Shown: positions 34,518 to 46,568 of the stretch, piece after piece
How the letters are laid out: each line of letters opens with the position of its first letter
Position numbering within the stretch: the first letter of the stretch is position 1
NCBI GenBank assembly: GCA_020881915.1
Contig: JAJFPB010000010.1
Span: forward strand, 1,612,001 to 1,676,000
DNA: 64,000 nt
Direction of reading: 5' to 3'
DNA from: Paramyrothecium sp. XJ0827
Taxonomy: Eukaryota; Ascomycota; Sordariomycetes; Hypocreales; Stachybotryaceae
The notes under the pieces: model-generated
Seen by the model: only the letters and a program-made list of their open reading frames with translations
Databases searched by the model: none
Told to the model about the DNA's origin: nothing
Position numbers and translations under genes: made by a program

Positions 34518-37462
34518 TCATTCACTAGCTATCAAGCCATCGAAAGCCACATTAATCTCCCGAGCCTGCGTATTGTCGCTAGATGCACTCGCACAGTCGT
34601 CGACTAACGCACACTTAGCTTTCAGAATGGGATCAGAGGTCTTTCTCCCCGTGATTGACTTGAAGATGCCCTGGGCTGGATATGCCATGAGGCCAAACAT
34701 GGCTACCACGCGCGTTAGCCGGTCGTCTTCGCGTACCGATCTCTCGGATGTCGGCTTCTACTTACCAGATCCAGGCTTGGCGATCAGTCCAATGCTGCCC
34801 TTGCCTGCACCCTTCAGGAACCCCAAGGCCCCTTCTGCCTTTGCGCCCTTGTAAGGCTGGGTGACAAGCCCAGTGACTCCATCGTAGAAGCCGTGACCGA
34901 AGTTCTAAAGACATTAGCGACAGCTTCGTACTCATTCAAGCAATGTTGAAAGGGCAGGTTTACCTTAGCAGCAACAACACCTCCACTCCGCCAATCTTTG
35001 ACTTTTCCTGGGTCTTTTATTTCCTCACCATACAGTCTTGGTACGTTTCGGAGACCCTCCGCCAATGCCAAGGGAGTATCGACCAAGGTCCCTTTTGTGA
35101 TTACTCCAGCCATAGATGCAAAGCCTAAAGCTGCTCCTTGGGCGGCGGCCGTCCCAGCCGAAGCATTCTTCCCCTTGTGTCTAGCTTCCTTATAGGCCTT
35201 GAATGGGTCTATAAACGTTCCGCCCAGAGCGCTCGTGAAATCCATCATCATGCCCAGCACGGCCGCAGCGCCTCCCGTAAAGGGGTCCCATCTGCGGACA
35301 TCGGTATTGTACTCTTTTGTTCGAAGACTAACAAGCCGTCAGTTTTGTCGTACCATGTTTCGAAACACCAAACTCACTGATTCAGTTCATTCAGCTTTAT
35401 CTTCTTTTCGGCAACTAGCACGGCAACTGCTGCGTCCGAAAGCTTGATGTGCTTCTTGTGCCTTTCCAATCGCCACCGAGCTGGCTGGTTGGGGAGGATC
35501 TGGCATTGCATCTGATCGACCGGAAGCCAGCGATAAAATGATTCAACTGCAGTATCGACTCCGCTCTCAGCCTGCATTCCCTCAGCAAGAGATTGGGCGG
35601 AACGTTTCGCTACCTGGGACATGGCATAATTGATAGCGTTCGCAAGCTTCTCAACCGTCAGCTGCTTTCTTGGTATAGGTCTGGGTCCAGCCCCAGCGTT
35701 GGCCACAACGTTGCCCCAGAATGGCTGACTAGAGAGCAGTCAGTCCTCTACGTCCCGACAAAATCATCAAACAAATACGTACTCGCCAAAAAATGGTATA
35801 ATAATCGTTGGGCAAGCATTGACCAGCCCGCAAGCAGTAGTGCCAGCACCTCCATGATGCACTACGGCTGACACCCTCTTGAACAACCACTCTATAAAAG
35901 TGAGCAATGACGCCTTGGCACAGTTTGACAGTGCTTACCATGAGGGCAATCGCCTAGGTAGAATACCTGTTCAGTATTGGATGAGTCGCCACCCAAGCCA
36001 CTCCAGCCCCTGGATATGATGGCCCTAACGCCGCATCTGCGGGTAGCCTCGAGGATGGTCTCGGTGAGCATATGAGGGTCATCGAGAACAATACTGCCGA
36101 ATCCCACATAAAGAGGCGGGGGGCCACTGGCCAAAAAAGCATCCAAGTCAGGAGGGGGTTTGTACTGAGGCTCGTCCCTCATAAAGAAGCCACAGACGTC
36201 TTGCCGACACGTTAGCATTCAATTATCATTTCGGGGAAATTTTGTCATAAACGGGTTTTAATACCAATTTCGGATTGCCAATCAACTGGCTTGGGCACAA
36301 GAGATGGTGACCAGCAGTATGTGTGCGGTATGCGGAGGTGGTTCACAATTGTAGCGCCCATGAACGCCGGCAGCTCGTCCAGCTTGAGTTCCCTTTTCCT
36401 CCAGAGATTGATAACATCGCCTAGTCTTGCACATCAAAGCGTGAGCTTTACTTTTAGTAGAGGATTCTGAGCAGATCTTACCCTTGCCAGGTCATCACGT
36501 CAACTACTCCGTAACTCAACCAGTTTGCATGTGCAGGCTCCACGTCGCTGCCGATGATGTTTGCCAAAGGATGGGGAAATGCTCGAGTAGAGCTCCAGGG
36601 CATGGTGAACATGATGTGGAGAGGCACTCCCAGCGTCTGCGCACAATGCACATGCGCGAAGCTGGGCGGGTTGGCGACGATGGCGTCGGCCACAAATGGT
36701 CTTCCAGATACTGGATCTGCGTCAATGCAGGATAGCCAGCATCCATTTAGCATTTCCTTGATCATTCGTCGCTTGCGGCCAATGTCGCCTCCGCGGAGGG
36801 ACTCGAGTGAAGGTATCAAACCAGGGTTCTTGACCATGTACTAGGCCGCATTTCCATGTCAGGTCGACAGTCTTCCAGGCAGGAGTTCGAGGCTCAACCA
36901 CTCACCGCCATAAGATCTTCAGGGTCTCCACCGATGGGGTAGAATTCCAGGCCAGAATCTTGGACGAACTGACAGAATTTGTCATGTGTTGCAAGGCGAA
37001 CGCGGTGGCCGCGGCGTTGTAGGGCGCTGCCATAGGCGATGAAGGGCTGCACATCACCTGGGCGAAGCTTCAGTACATGCATTGCAGAAAGGGGTACTTC
37101 AAGATTTTGTCTGAGTCACCTCGACTTCCCACAACCTGAATGACAATGTTCAAGCTTGGAGGTTCCCCATGCACTTGGCCGGATGCACCTAGTTCCTGCT
37201 TGAGTGGAGGGTAAGAGTGTAAGAGCCGTGCCAGCTCCTCAGGGCGATGTGAAGAAAACGACAGATCAATCGATCCGGATGCTGCTTTCATTAGATAGGG
37301 GCTCTCGTTGAGGTGCCGTGAGTCCATACCATTGATGGTTGCCGAGCTCTCTAGTATTTCGCTAGTAGACTGCAGCCCATATGGAGGCGGCGCGTCCCAG
37401 GCTTCTTCAGAATCGATGCCTGCATCCCAAGCCTTGCTTTGCTGTGGTGCCATCTTTCCCAT
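34518..37462 (-). CDS. Sterol glucosyltransferase-like GT1/GT28 protein
   Basis: UDP-sugar-dependent glycosyltransferase related to sterol 3-beta-glucosyltransferases but without the PH/GRAM part of Atg26. Ten exons: 37120-37462, 36906-37057, 36482-36840, 36265-36425, 35939-36199, 35783-35891, 35378-35728, 34964-35327, 34766-34904 and 34518-34702; 807 residues, all phases consistent. GT28 N-terminal domain: [14 protein letters not shown] (about 109-122) and [20 protein letters not shown]. The donor-binding half has [20 protein letters not shown] (about 437-444) and FFGDQPFWG. After [16 protein letters not shown] comes a 200-residue Gly/Ala/Lys-rich tail with [20 protein letters not shown] and [18 protein letters not shown], like the C-terminal motif of VPS13/ATG2. 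Two acceptors are AAG rather than CAG/TAG (exons 4 and 5) but give the conserved residues. The last 35 residues look divergent. A further 5' exon at 37521-37772 is possible. Confidence 0.85.
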
Positions 37463-40400
37463 GCTCTAAAGAGTATCTCACTCAGATTATCAGAACGGTA
37501 GCAGTAGAATGGACGGATACGTAGATCACTACATGGGCGCTCCGAGGGAGACTACGATATATACTTTGTGGTAGCGCCATGATCCGAGCAGGCGCTACGT
37601 TCGACCATTTATTCACTGAGCCTCTTAATTGCGTCTCCTCCTTTCCATTAAACTCTTGCGATTGTGAAGCAGCCTTCTCCATCTCGGACCGCGCATTCGG
37701 GTCCAGAACCTTAGTGGGCAAAGCCAGCCATTGGGGCAGCGCCAAGAAATGTGGGTAAACATAGCTTTCCATCACGGTACAATTGCCTTGTGTCGAACAT
37801 TAGGCAGCGAGCAAATCATTCTCTGTGCTCGATGCATGCGTCACCCTACCTCTGTGGCCGCGTCTTTCACTTCAACGGTGCGGGTAATGGAATGGCATGG
37901 CTGGACCTAGTGGAAACGAGTAATACGCCGCTAAAGATGGGAAATACGTGTACTTGCTCGGATAGCCAGCCGAGCGCGGTACCATTATGCTGAGGCTAGC
38001 TTAGTTGATCGCATACCTCGGATCCTGCGTCCCCACATTCCGAGATATACGAGTCTTTGCGAAGGACCTTGCCAATCAGCGACATACATGTCCAATCTGG
38101 CTCACTGAAGACTCAAAATAGATTCACCACTATCAACAATACTGAAATTAGTAGCTGTGCAGCTCCGCGTACAGGCTATGGGTGCAATATGTAACACTAA
38201 TGCTGGGCGCATGAAGGTAGCGCTCACAACAGCGTATGGACTCTCGAATATTAGTCTATCCACGCAAGGGAGTTCCCTGAGACAATAGTCTCCTGGTACT
38301 GGAAAGTGCACGATAGCATAATAGTCTTACAGTATTTAGATACAATCAACCGTATCATGTGTTTGCTATATCAACTTGATTGTATCTTGCGCCGTTGCAT
38401 CCAGTTAGTGGTTGACTGAAGTCTGGATAGTTCGCATGAAACCACATGTTGCATTGTCTGTATTTCTGCTGATGATATTTCTTCTTCGGCTGCACCGTCG
38501 TCTGATCTATCCTAGAACTCTGAAGCCGTCCCAACCGGGGATATCAAGTTAAAGACTATGACATTCATGTATCATCTTGCTGGCAATAGCTCATCTCGAG
38601 TTATTTCATACACTTCTTTAGTTTGCGTTGGCTTGTGCCATTTCTAACTCTTTCTTGGTGTCTGAGGAACTATGGTTTCATTTCCACAACTCCAAGAAGA
38701 CCAGACGGATAAAGATAGTGTGCTGGCAGTGATTTGCAGAGACAATAGAGCTAGTTGGTGTTACTTCACTTTTCGTTGAATGTACACAGATACAGATGGA
38801 GTATGTCAAATGAAGATACAAAACATGATAATCACTAAAAAGGTAGCGGGGTGGTGAAGAAGCCAACAGTAGGTTAAGTTCTATATTGTTCACAATCAAG
38901 GGTCATTCTTGGGTTTCACTAGCTCTACCCCAACGACTCTCCATAGCTTCTTCTACCAATCTGAGCCTTGGAATATCGACAACTAGAGCTCTGCGAGATT
39001 TACTTCAGCGTCCGACAGGGCCGTGAAAGACTGAGAAGGTCCTCGAGTCTTTCGTGGCATAGTTCGCACTCTTCTACGTACATGATCAGTGTGGACTAGG
39101 CCATGATGCCACATACATTATGACCATCTTATAAGAACCAAGAGGGATACATTGCGTTACAGCTTGAAGTTCGCAAGGGCTCATCAAGTACCGCGCCGTT
39201 ATAGCAATCATTTAGAACCTGCTACATACCAAATTCATATCGCGATTGATTACTACCTGTTCAGAGTTGGCAGTAAATGCTCGCTTCAACTCTCAAGTAT
39301 TTTACCAGACTTTGCTCCACATAACCATTTCTAGGGCGAGGGTGAGATTATACCACTTTTCTCATCAAGCGATGTTAAGAGCGGACTCAAGCCTGGGCGC
39401 AGTATCAGGGTTGAGGGATGGTTCAACACAACAGAGACAGTCCCTAGCCTAGAACCACAATTAAGACTTCAACAGAAGTCCGCGAATCAAATAACGGTTA
39501 AAGAACCATTGGCAAAATGTCAACACTTTGGCGCGCGTTAAGTTGTAGCTTTGTTTTGTCGTTGCTACAGAATCGATATGATGCATGTCGCAGGTCGTCT
39601 CATCGCTTGTTGCACCAGTCTCCCTCAACATACTCTCGACGCAAGGGGTAATTGGGCCAACCCAAGCTCGAGAGGCGAACTAGCAGCACGCCTGGGCCGA
39701 AAACCCGGCACCCCAGATCTCCCTCCACTGGATGTGAGCGCAAAAGCGATGCAACAGGCAAGTGTGAGAGTAATTGACAGGGATCAGTAGGGATGCTAAC
39801 CAGGTTTGTCGGGGGCCAAAAACAAGAAAGGCGCCTGGTAGGTGGAAAGTGGAAATTAGACAGGCGAGAATCGAGCCGGCGGATGTAGCTTGAGAAAGGC
39901 GCTATTGGGCGAACTAAATCATCTATTGACAGGCATTCAGGTCATGACGGAAACTGACCGTGGCCACCGCAAACTCAGAGGCAAACGCGATCGCCCGGTT
40001 TCGTTCTACTGAATTGCATCTTATTACACAATGCTGTAACCAAGGAAGCAACAAACTTGGGGCTCGTCGGCCGGTTTCCCCTGTCACTAGTGCTCGCTTG
40101 GTGGAGCGCTTTATTCCCTGGCCAGCCCGTGTGACGAGTAAATTGAGCTATACGAGGCAGCGGCAAATGTGATAGGATGGGTTAGACTGCGTATCGGCCC
40201 CCCCAAGGGGCATGGGCAGGACGCCAGCAAGACTGAGCCTTATCGCGGAGTTTATCCAGATCAATCGGGGGCGAAAAGGCCCCAAGGATCGGTGCAAAAG
40301 GACATGACTTCCTTGATCTGCAACCGTACGACCTGGACTTCGCTCCACTGGCGTAGAGGAAGGGAGCCTAAATCTTACAGGTGGAGCGAAAGCTTTGTCC

Positions 40401-43400
40401 TGCTATGGGATATGATAATGCGTATCGGACCGTGCAGGATAAGCGATACCGGGTACGCCGTTTTGCTGATCGCCTAGAAACATGATGAGCTTGAGCAGCC
40501 GTAGCCACAGCCTACATTGGTAGGCATTATTGGCTGAATGGGAGGCTGATCCGTGGGCAGGATCTACAGTAGGATATGCCCGTTGGGTGACGGATATGCG
40601 GTTTCAAGCAGACGGAGCCTCGACATTTCGGCTCACAAGAGCGACGATCATGATTCTAAATCGAGAAACACGATGGAAGAATTTTCCCCGAGATTGTATT
40701 AATGTTGTATTTCATTTTTCGTTAGCACAATATGCACAGTTTCTTATTCACTGTCTCACTCACGCAGGCGCTGGGATGCCGACGATCCGCGACGATAGAT
40801 TACTAACAAGGGGGTCGAAACAAATGCAGCTTCTTTTTCTTGTGCACTTTTTTTTTTTCCTCTTCCCCCCTCCCTGGGCTGATGTGCCGAAATGAAATGT
40901 CCGACGTGATTCAAATCCATGTGCAGTGGCTTGCCGGCCAACAACAGAGAGAGCCCAGGCCTGGAGCCCACCGTGCACAACCGCCGTGGAGACAGGTGCG
41001 AGGACAGGAGTGGATAGCTGGGAAATTACGATCCCGATTTGGGGACGAAGCCTGCCCGCCATCGATCCAAGGACTGACTCCCACTGGGGCCTGTGGTGCG
41101 GCGCGACGCCCTACCGGCAAGGAGAACCTGATAAGGCGTGCTTGCACATGGTTGCGCAAAGTGTTCAGCTATACTAGCAGCGTTATGCCTGGGAAATGGT
41201 TCGTCTAGCTCCAAGACTGGCAGGGTTTTGATGGCCTAGCCAGTGGCTACCTGGGCCTGGAGTACGGGGTAAAGGGGGCCCATGGTACTCCGTACTTCGT
41301 GAAGAATCGCGTTGGCGGGAACGAATGAAGAAGGAGGGAAATAATACAATGAAAGAACAAAAAAAACAAGGACTCCGTTACCAGCGCAGCCGGGAGAGGT
41401 AGCCAATCTGGAAGCAACGAATTGGGTTGAGCAGTTTCTCGCCTCTGCACTAACCGAACCAGTCACGCACACCGAAGCTGGGCGCTGGCCAATAGAGGCG
41501 TTGCCATATCCAACCTGGACCAATTTGATGCTTAAAAAAACATGTGTAACTTTTCCGCCAAAGGTAGTTCCAGGCACTCATGGGGGCAGTTCGCTAGACG
41601 ATACCGACAAGCGAGGTTCCGTCCGGCGCTGGAACGCGAGCTGAAGCGGTTTAAATGGTACCTGGAATATGTACTGGTACCTGCATTACAAGTCTCGGCG
41701 AACGCGGTCAGAGGATTTCCGGGTTGGCTCCAGGCCATGGCAAAGGCAGCTACAGTAATTACCTCTAGGTCCCTAATTAGCCGTTCAGTGGGAAAAACCG
41801 TCGTGTCTGACATGGCTGTCCCGGCTTACCAAGTACAAGGTACTGCCCATCTCGGCGATATTCCAGATTTTGGTGCTCAGATAAGCCAGCTGGTGCGTCG
41901 GAGCCGGTGCTGCAAGGTGCGGTACAGTAATTACAACCAAGTCAGTCAGGGCCTGCTGTTTGAGGATCGCGCAGTTGCTCCCGCCCCCGGTCAATCTGTA
42001 CGCTGCATGCGTCCTCATCTTGTGCACCCGTTTTATGATGCCGAGACAGGACAAATCGTTTTATGCAGGCCATGCAGGTCCGGAAATCAGCTCTACGTCG
42101 ATGGCGTCGATGCTACGGTTCCTGCATTAGCGCTGGGGCAGCGTGCTGTCGATTCTGGTTGGTCGGCTTATCTTTGTTTATGCCAGAACGAAGAGTGACA
42201 GATTGATGCAGCGAATTGGCATAACCTAGTGCGTTGTTGTGCCCCCCTTCCCTCTCTCTCCCCGGTTGCCCTGGTGTTGTGTCTTCCGCTCCATGCTCAT
42301 GTGAGCTTCGGTGCTTTATGCACGCCATCACTATCACTGATCGCCAGCGCCCAGCTTCCCGCGCTTCACACACTCCAGAGGAATGAGAGGGGTGAGCGAC
42401 AACGGCCCACGACGCCACCACGTCCCTCCCCCGGATTGTCCTTACAGAGTGAGGAATGCGGGAAGCGCCGTTCTGAAACTTGCCGTTGGAAGACGAGAAA
42501 TAGAACAGCAGTGGGAGGAGCCTCATCCCGTCATGCGATGAGGACATGACTTCGTCGACCTCGTGGGATCGCATGCGAGCCCGGCGCCCACCAACGTCAT
42601 GCAATCTCGACTGTTACAGGTCTCCCTTTTTTTCTTCTTCTTCAAACCCAGCAGCCGACTAATAAGACCCCGTATTCAGAAATTCGACAGGCGGTCAAGA
42701 CGCCCGGGTCGCATTGTTTATGCCAGGGAGAGAGGAAGTGCGGGCCCCCAGCCCAGCCCAACCCATTGCCGTTGTTATGGGAGCGAAGCAGTAACAAAAC
42801 AAACCAAGGCATCAATCAGGCAAGTTTGCTGGCAACGGCTGGATGGCGAATCTGGTCGGTGAGCTGGGAAAAGCCAGCCAGCCGACCAAGGTCTGGTCCG
42901 CCTCGTATGAGCCCCTGGTCCAGCCCCCTTTCTTCCTTGCCCGTGGGGCCTATCCTAGGTATTCGGTTACAGTTCGTAACAAACAAACAGTCCAGAATCA
43001 ATCGTCAAACACGAATGCCTGCTTCCTTTTTTCCTTCTCGTGTCTCCTTTCCACTTGGTCAAGCATGCCGCTTGTTTTGTTCTCCCCCCCCTTCCTGGGG
43101 GGAGGGGAGAGAGACGGGTGGGTTTGGTTGGGAGGGAGGGTCGCCTGTGGCCACGTTCATTTGCCCTGGGCTAAGATAACGGCGTCCCGTATGGGTAGAT
43201 TAGCTTGACGATGGAGCGACTCCACCCCCCAATGCATAGTTGGCTCTAGCGGTGCTGGACTGTGCGTGCCTGACATGACATTGGATGAGATAATGTCACT
43301 TGGCTGATTGACCGTCGGTCGGGTACCTTGCGTCGGCGCCTGTTGGGTCTAGTCAAGACCTGCAGCCCGCGGCGTGGTGGTGCCGTGTCTTCAGGACTGA

Positions 43401-43786
43401 TTGGACGGCCCGCCGGTGTGTGCCCCTGGCCTCCCTGCTTTTTTTCCTCTCTTCCCCTTACCACCCCCTAGAGACCCTTGCCTGCGTCGCGACCCACGGC
43501 CCACGACCCACGACCCACGCTCTCCACCAATCTCCCATCCGTCCCCATCCCATCCCATCTCTCCTCGTCTCTTGGGCGCTTTCGCCGCCTGGCCCCTTGC
43601 GTGTTCACCCGGTATAAAGCTCGAGTCCTCCAAGCCTCATCCTGCCTTCCCCTTCTCTTCCTTTCTCCTCACCCACACTCACTCGCTCAATACCGACTTT
43701 TAGTCACTTACTTTCGTTAACCCACCTCGTCTATACCTAATACAAGCTCTTTCGAGTTTAATCCAAACCACCTTAATACCGTCAAG
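37463..43786. other. 6.3-kb gene-poor intergenic region
   Basis: Lies between divergently transcribed genes (glycosyltransferase and GPI protein). From about 38.1 to 39.4 kb the DNA is visibly AT-richer than elsewhere, with almost no open frames. 40-43 kb returns to mixed composition and contains open frames up to 218 codons (41542-42198, +) with no recognisable domain. A T-run of about 13 bases lies near 40850. The last 500 bases before 43787 are C-rich and pyrimidine-rich promoter. Confidence 0.5.
43613..43618 (+). promoter_or_regulatory. TATA box of GPI-protein gene
   Basis: TATAAA lies 169 bases upstream of the ATG, preceded by a GC-rich stretch and followed by a CT-rich leader that ends in ACCGTCAAG before the ATG. 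This layout, with the strongly C-ending codon use of the gene, suggests high expression. Confidence 0.6.
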
Positions 43787-44306
43787 ATGAAGTTCGCTGC
43801 TATCGCCGCCCTTGCCGTCACTGGCGTCTCTGCCTACGCCCACGGCAACGTCACCGTTGTCACCGAGGTCGTCTCTTCCTACGTCACCTACTGCCCTGAG
43901 CCTACTCAGATCACCCACGGCGACAAGACCTACACCGTCACTGAGGCCACCACCCTGACCATCACGGATTGCCCTTGCACCATCACCAAGCCAATCCTGA
44001 CCACCAGCCACGTTGAGTGCGTCACCTGGTAAATTTCTCGTTTTGTTTTTCAAGAAGATCGTGGACTAACAGTCGACTCGCAGCGTTCCCCACGTGCCTA
44101 CCAGCGTCCCTGCTCCTCCTCCTCCCCACAACAACGCTACCATCCCTGCTCCCCCTCCCCCTGCTACCCACGCTCCTGCCCCCAGCAGCAGCGTCGTTGT
44201 TCCTCCTCCTGCTGCCACCACCCCCCCTGCCTCCGGCGCCGCCAAGGCCATGGCCATCTCTGGCGCTGGTCTGGCCGGTGTCATGGCTCTGGCTGCTTTC
44301 CTGTAA
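43787..44306 (+). CDS. Small GPI-anchored cell-wall protein
   Basis: Secreted structural protein of the hyphal wall. Exons are 43787-44028 and 44084-44306 (55-nt intron, GTAAAT donor, CTAAC branch, phase 2), 154 residues. A signal peptide ([16 protein letters not shown]) is followed by a Thr/Val-rich domain with five cysteines (YCPEP, TDCPCTI, VECVTC). Next comes a Pro/Ala-rich stalk with repeated PAPPPP blocks. The GPI signal is [28 protein letters not shown]: small residues, then a hydrophobic tail to the end. The architecture resembles Sed1/Tir-type and other Pezizomycotina wall proteins, but I do not recognise a named family. Codon choice is highly biased to C-ending codons, as in abundant proteins. 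Confidence 0.88.
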
Positions 44307-46568
44307 ATCAACAACTCGTTACGCCTCGCTATCCACGTCTAGCCTACGATTTCCTTGCAACATTTTGTCGATAATACCTCGTGGGAAGAGCCATCCGCCA
44401 GCATATAATCTTTTTACCCCTCGGCCGCGGAGAAGCGTTGTTGGAAAACAGTTGTTCATTTTTAATTGATTTACAAGTTGGTGTTGGAGAGAAGAGCTTC
44501 TTGGATTGTATAGACTTGGTATACGAACATACGACGCGAAGGACCGGAAGACGAGTCCCCAGGACACTATGGAATCGCTCGCCTCGGCGGGTGATGGCCA
44601 CGCACTTGGGGACATGGAGGCAACCATTGTATATCATCTTGTCTCTTAATGTTCGAAGGACAATTCGCCAATCGCTTTCGCGGATAATCATCCCTAACCG
44701 GATGTCTTGTGTGCGGTCTCTCGGGTTGGATTTCCAATGGTTTCTTTCCACGATGGGCGCTGGCTTCGTCGCAGATACTCGCGAGCTTACTCTCATCAGT
44801 CAATAGAACAAAGAAAACATTGCCTCCCCGACCTGTCTATACTTTTCTTTTCTTGTGCGTTGGGCATTTGGTATCCGAAAGAGCTCATGTTCTTACCACT
44901 GGAACTTTTTACATACATCGGGCGTGTTTATGACCTTTGTCAACAAACCAATGTATGCGAGCCTGTGTATTTATCCTGTATCTAGCCCAGGCAGAGCAAC
45001 ATTGCAGAAAGGCCAGTTTTGGCTCGGTTTTTTACATGACAGACAGCTTCTCGGTGATGGCTGGAATTTTGCTTTACGTGAGGTTATTCAACGTGGTGTT
45101 GTAGGTGCGTTTCATGTCTTTCTTAACCGTACTTGGTTGTTTGGGTCTGCAAGTTTTTCGTTATAAGTCATGGCTTTGGTTGAGTTTCCCTGCAAATGAT
45201 AGACTGAACCACACCAGGAATTGATTGTTCTTTCATGACCATTTTCAACAATGTCCTATGATGCGTATTGGAGGCTACTGCTTGGTGTTGATGCCACGGG
45301 GGATTCTCTGTATTCCGATACATTCTTCCAAGCTTCAAGGAGTGCCTGTTCATCCACGCTCTCATGCCTACAACAAGAATATAGAGGGTTCCTAACGAAA
45401 CCCACTTTGCTCTTAGTATCTGCCTAACCTGTCAAACATGCGTTTTGTCAAATACTTTGTTTAAGAAGCTTGCGCGTAGCGCTGTTAGTCCGCCCATTGC
45501 GTGGAGCCACTGTGGGACTCCCAAAAACACCAAAGCGAGATTGCGCCCCGGTTTTTTGCTTGCGTGGCCGCGCGTCAAGTCGTAGAGAACGACTATGATT
45601 TCACAATGATGAAATCTCTGCGAGTTTGGTGCCGTAGGTTGGTTAACGGGGACAATTGGATCGTCTGGGCAAAATCACATCGCTCGGGAAGTGTTGTGCT
45701 GGTTGCGGTAGCTGCGGTCTGGCTTGCATATCGATGTGTGGGACTCGGAGGACTGCATCCCAGGGAGCCCCGTCTAAGCACCAAGGAAATCCGGAGAAAA
45801 ACAGCAAATCATGCCGTGTTATTCCCCGAGGCCAGACTAACTAATGGAGCTACGTGCTTGCTTGGCTTGTCTGTGGTCTGGTTGTAGCTGGTGCTTACCC
45901 TACACTTGATTCGAGTCTCCAGCATTGGGCAGAAGTGACGTCCAAATTAAGATGCTGATAGTTGCATCGTTCTGGACACTCGGAATTTGAATTGTGCCCT
46001 TTCCATAACCCTAATTTGCAACGGATTGAGGTTGCATGTTAGCAAGAGCTTGTTTTGTTGTTAATTATCAGGACATTCAATGTCACCATACCAAAGTTAT
46101 ATGCAAACACAACCGACCGATATTGTTGTGTTAGACCCACCATTCTTAAGGTAACAGCAGAGAAATAGAAACACCACGAACGCGGTCAACGGTTGAGTTT
46201 CCGGCCCGAGGCTCATGGAAGCCATCGAACAGGACAGTGGCTGGGCGGACAACGGCACCGGGCGTCAGGGAAGCGGGCTCCCGGAGCAAGGGAAGAGAAT
46301 GCGGGGAAGGTGCACCTCGGCTGCGTCCAGTAAATAATTACCCCAGATTGACCCCAAACTCTCTCCCCACACTCCGTCGTTGCCCCGTAGCATCGGATAT
46401 GAAATCGACGATACTATCATTTGAGCTCTTTGGCACTGCTGCTTCTATCAATACTCATCAATATCTAGTCACGGCGCTTGCTCAATTGATCGCCCCTGTA
46501 TACAAGTATCCCACAGGAGTACAACATCAAGCACAATAGATCAATTGCTCACAGCTTCCGTCTCGATC
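44307..46568. other. Intergenic region
   Basis: 2.3 kb between two + strand genes. The first part is 3' UTR of the GPI-protein gene and the last 250 bases are promoter of the acyl-CoA ligase gene. Open frames of 100-140 codons (44381-44806, 45501-45887) show no domain and no splice continuity. Confidence 0.5.

Noticed and set aside
31567..37462. Full secondary-metabolite gene cluster
   Set aside because: No polyketide synthase, NRPS, terpene cyclase, P450 or methyltransferase was seen; only three genes fit the accessory pattern.
41542..42198. 218-codon open frame on the + strand
   Set aside because: No domain, no codon bias like the real genes, no splice continuation and no recognised family. 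It lies in a gene-poor region where chance frames of this size are plausible.
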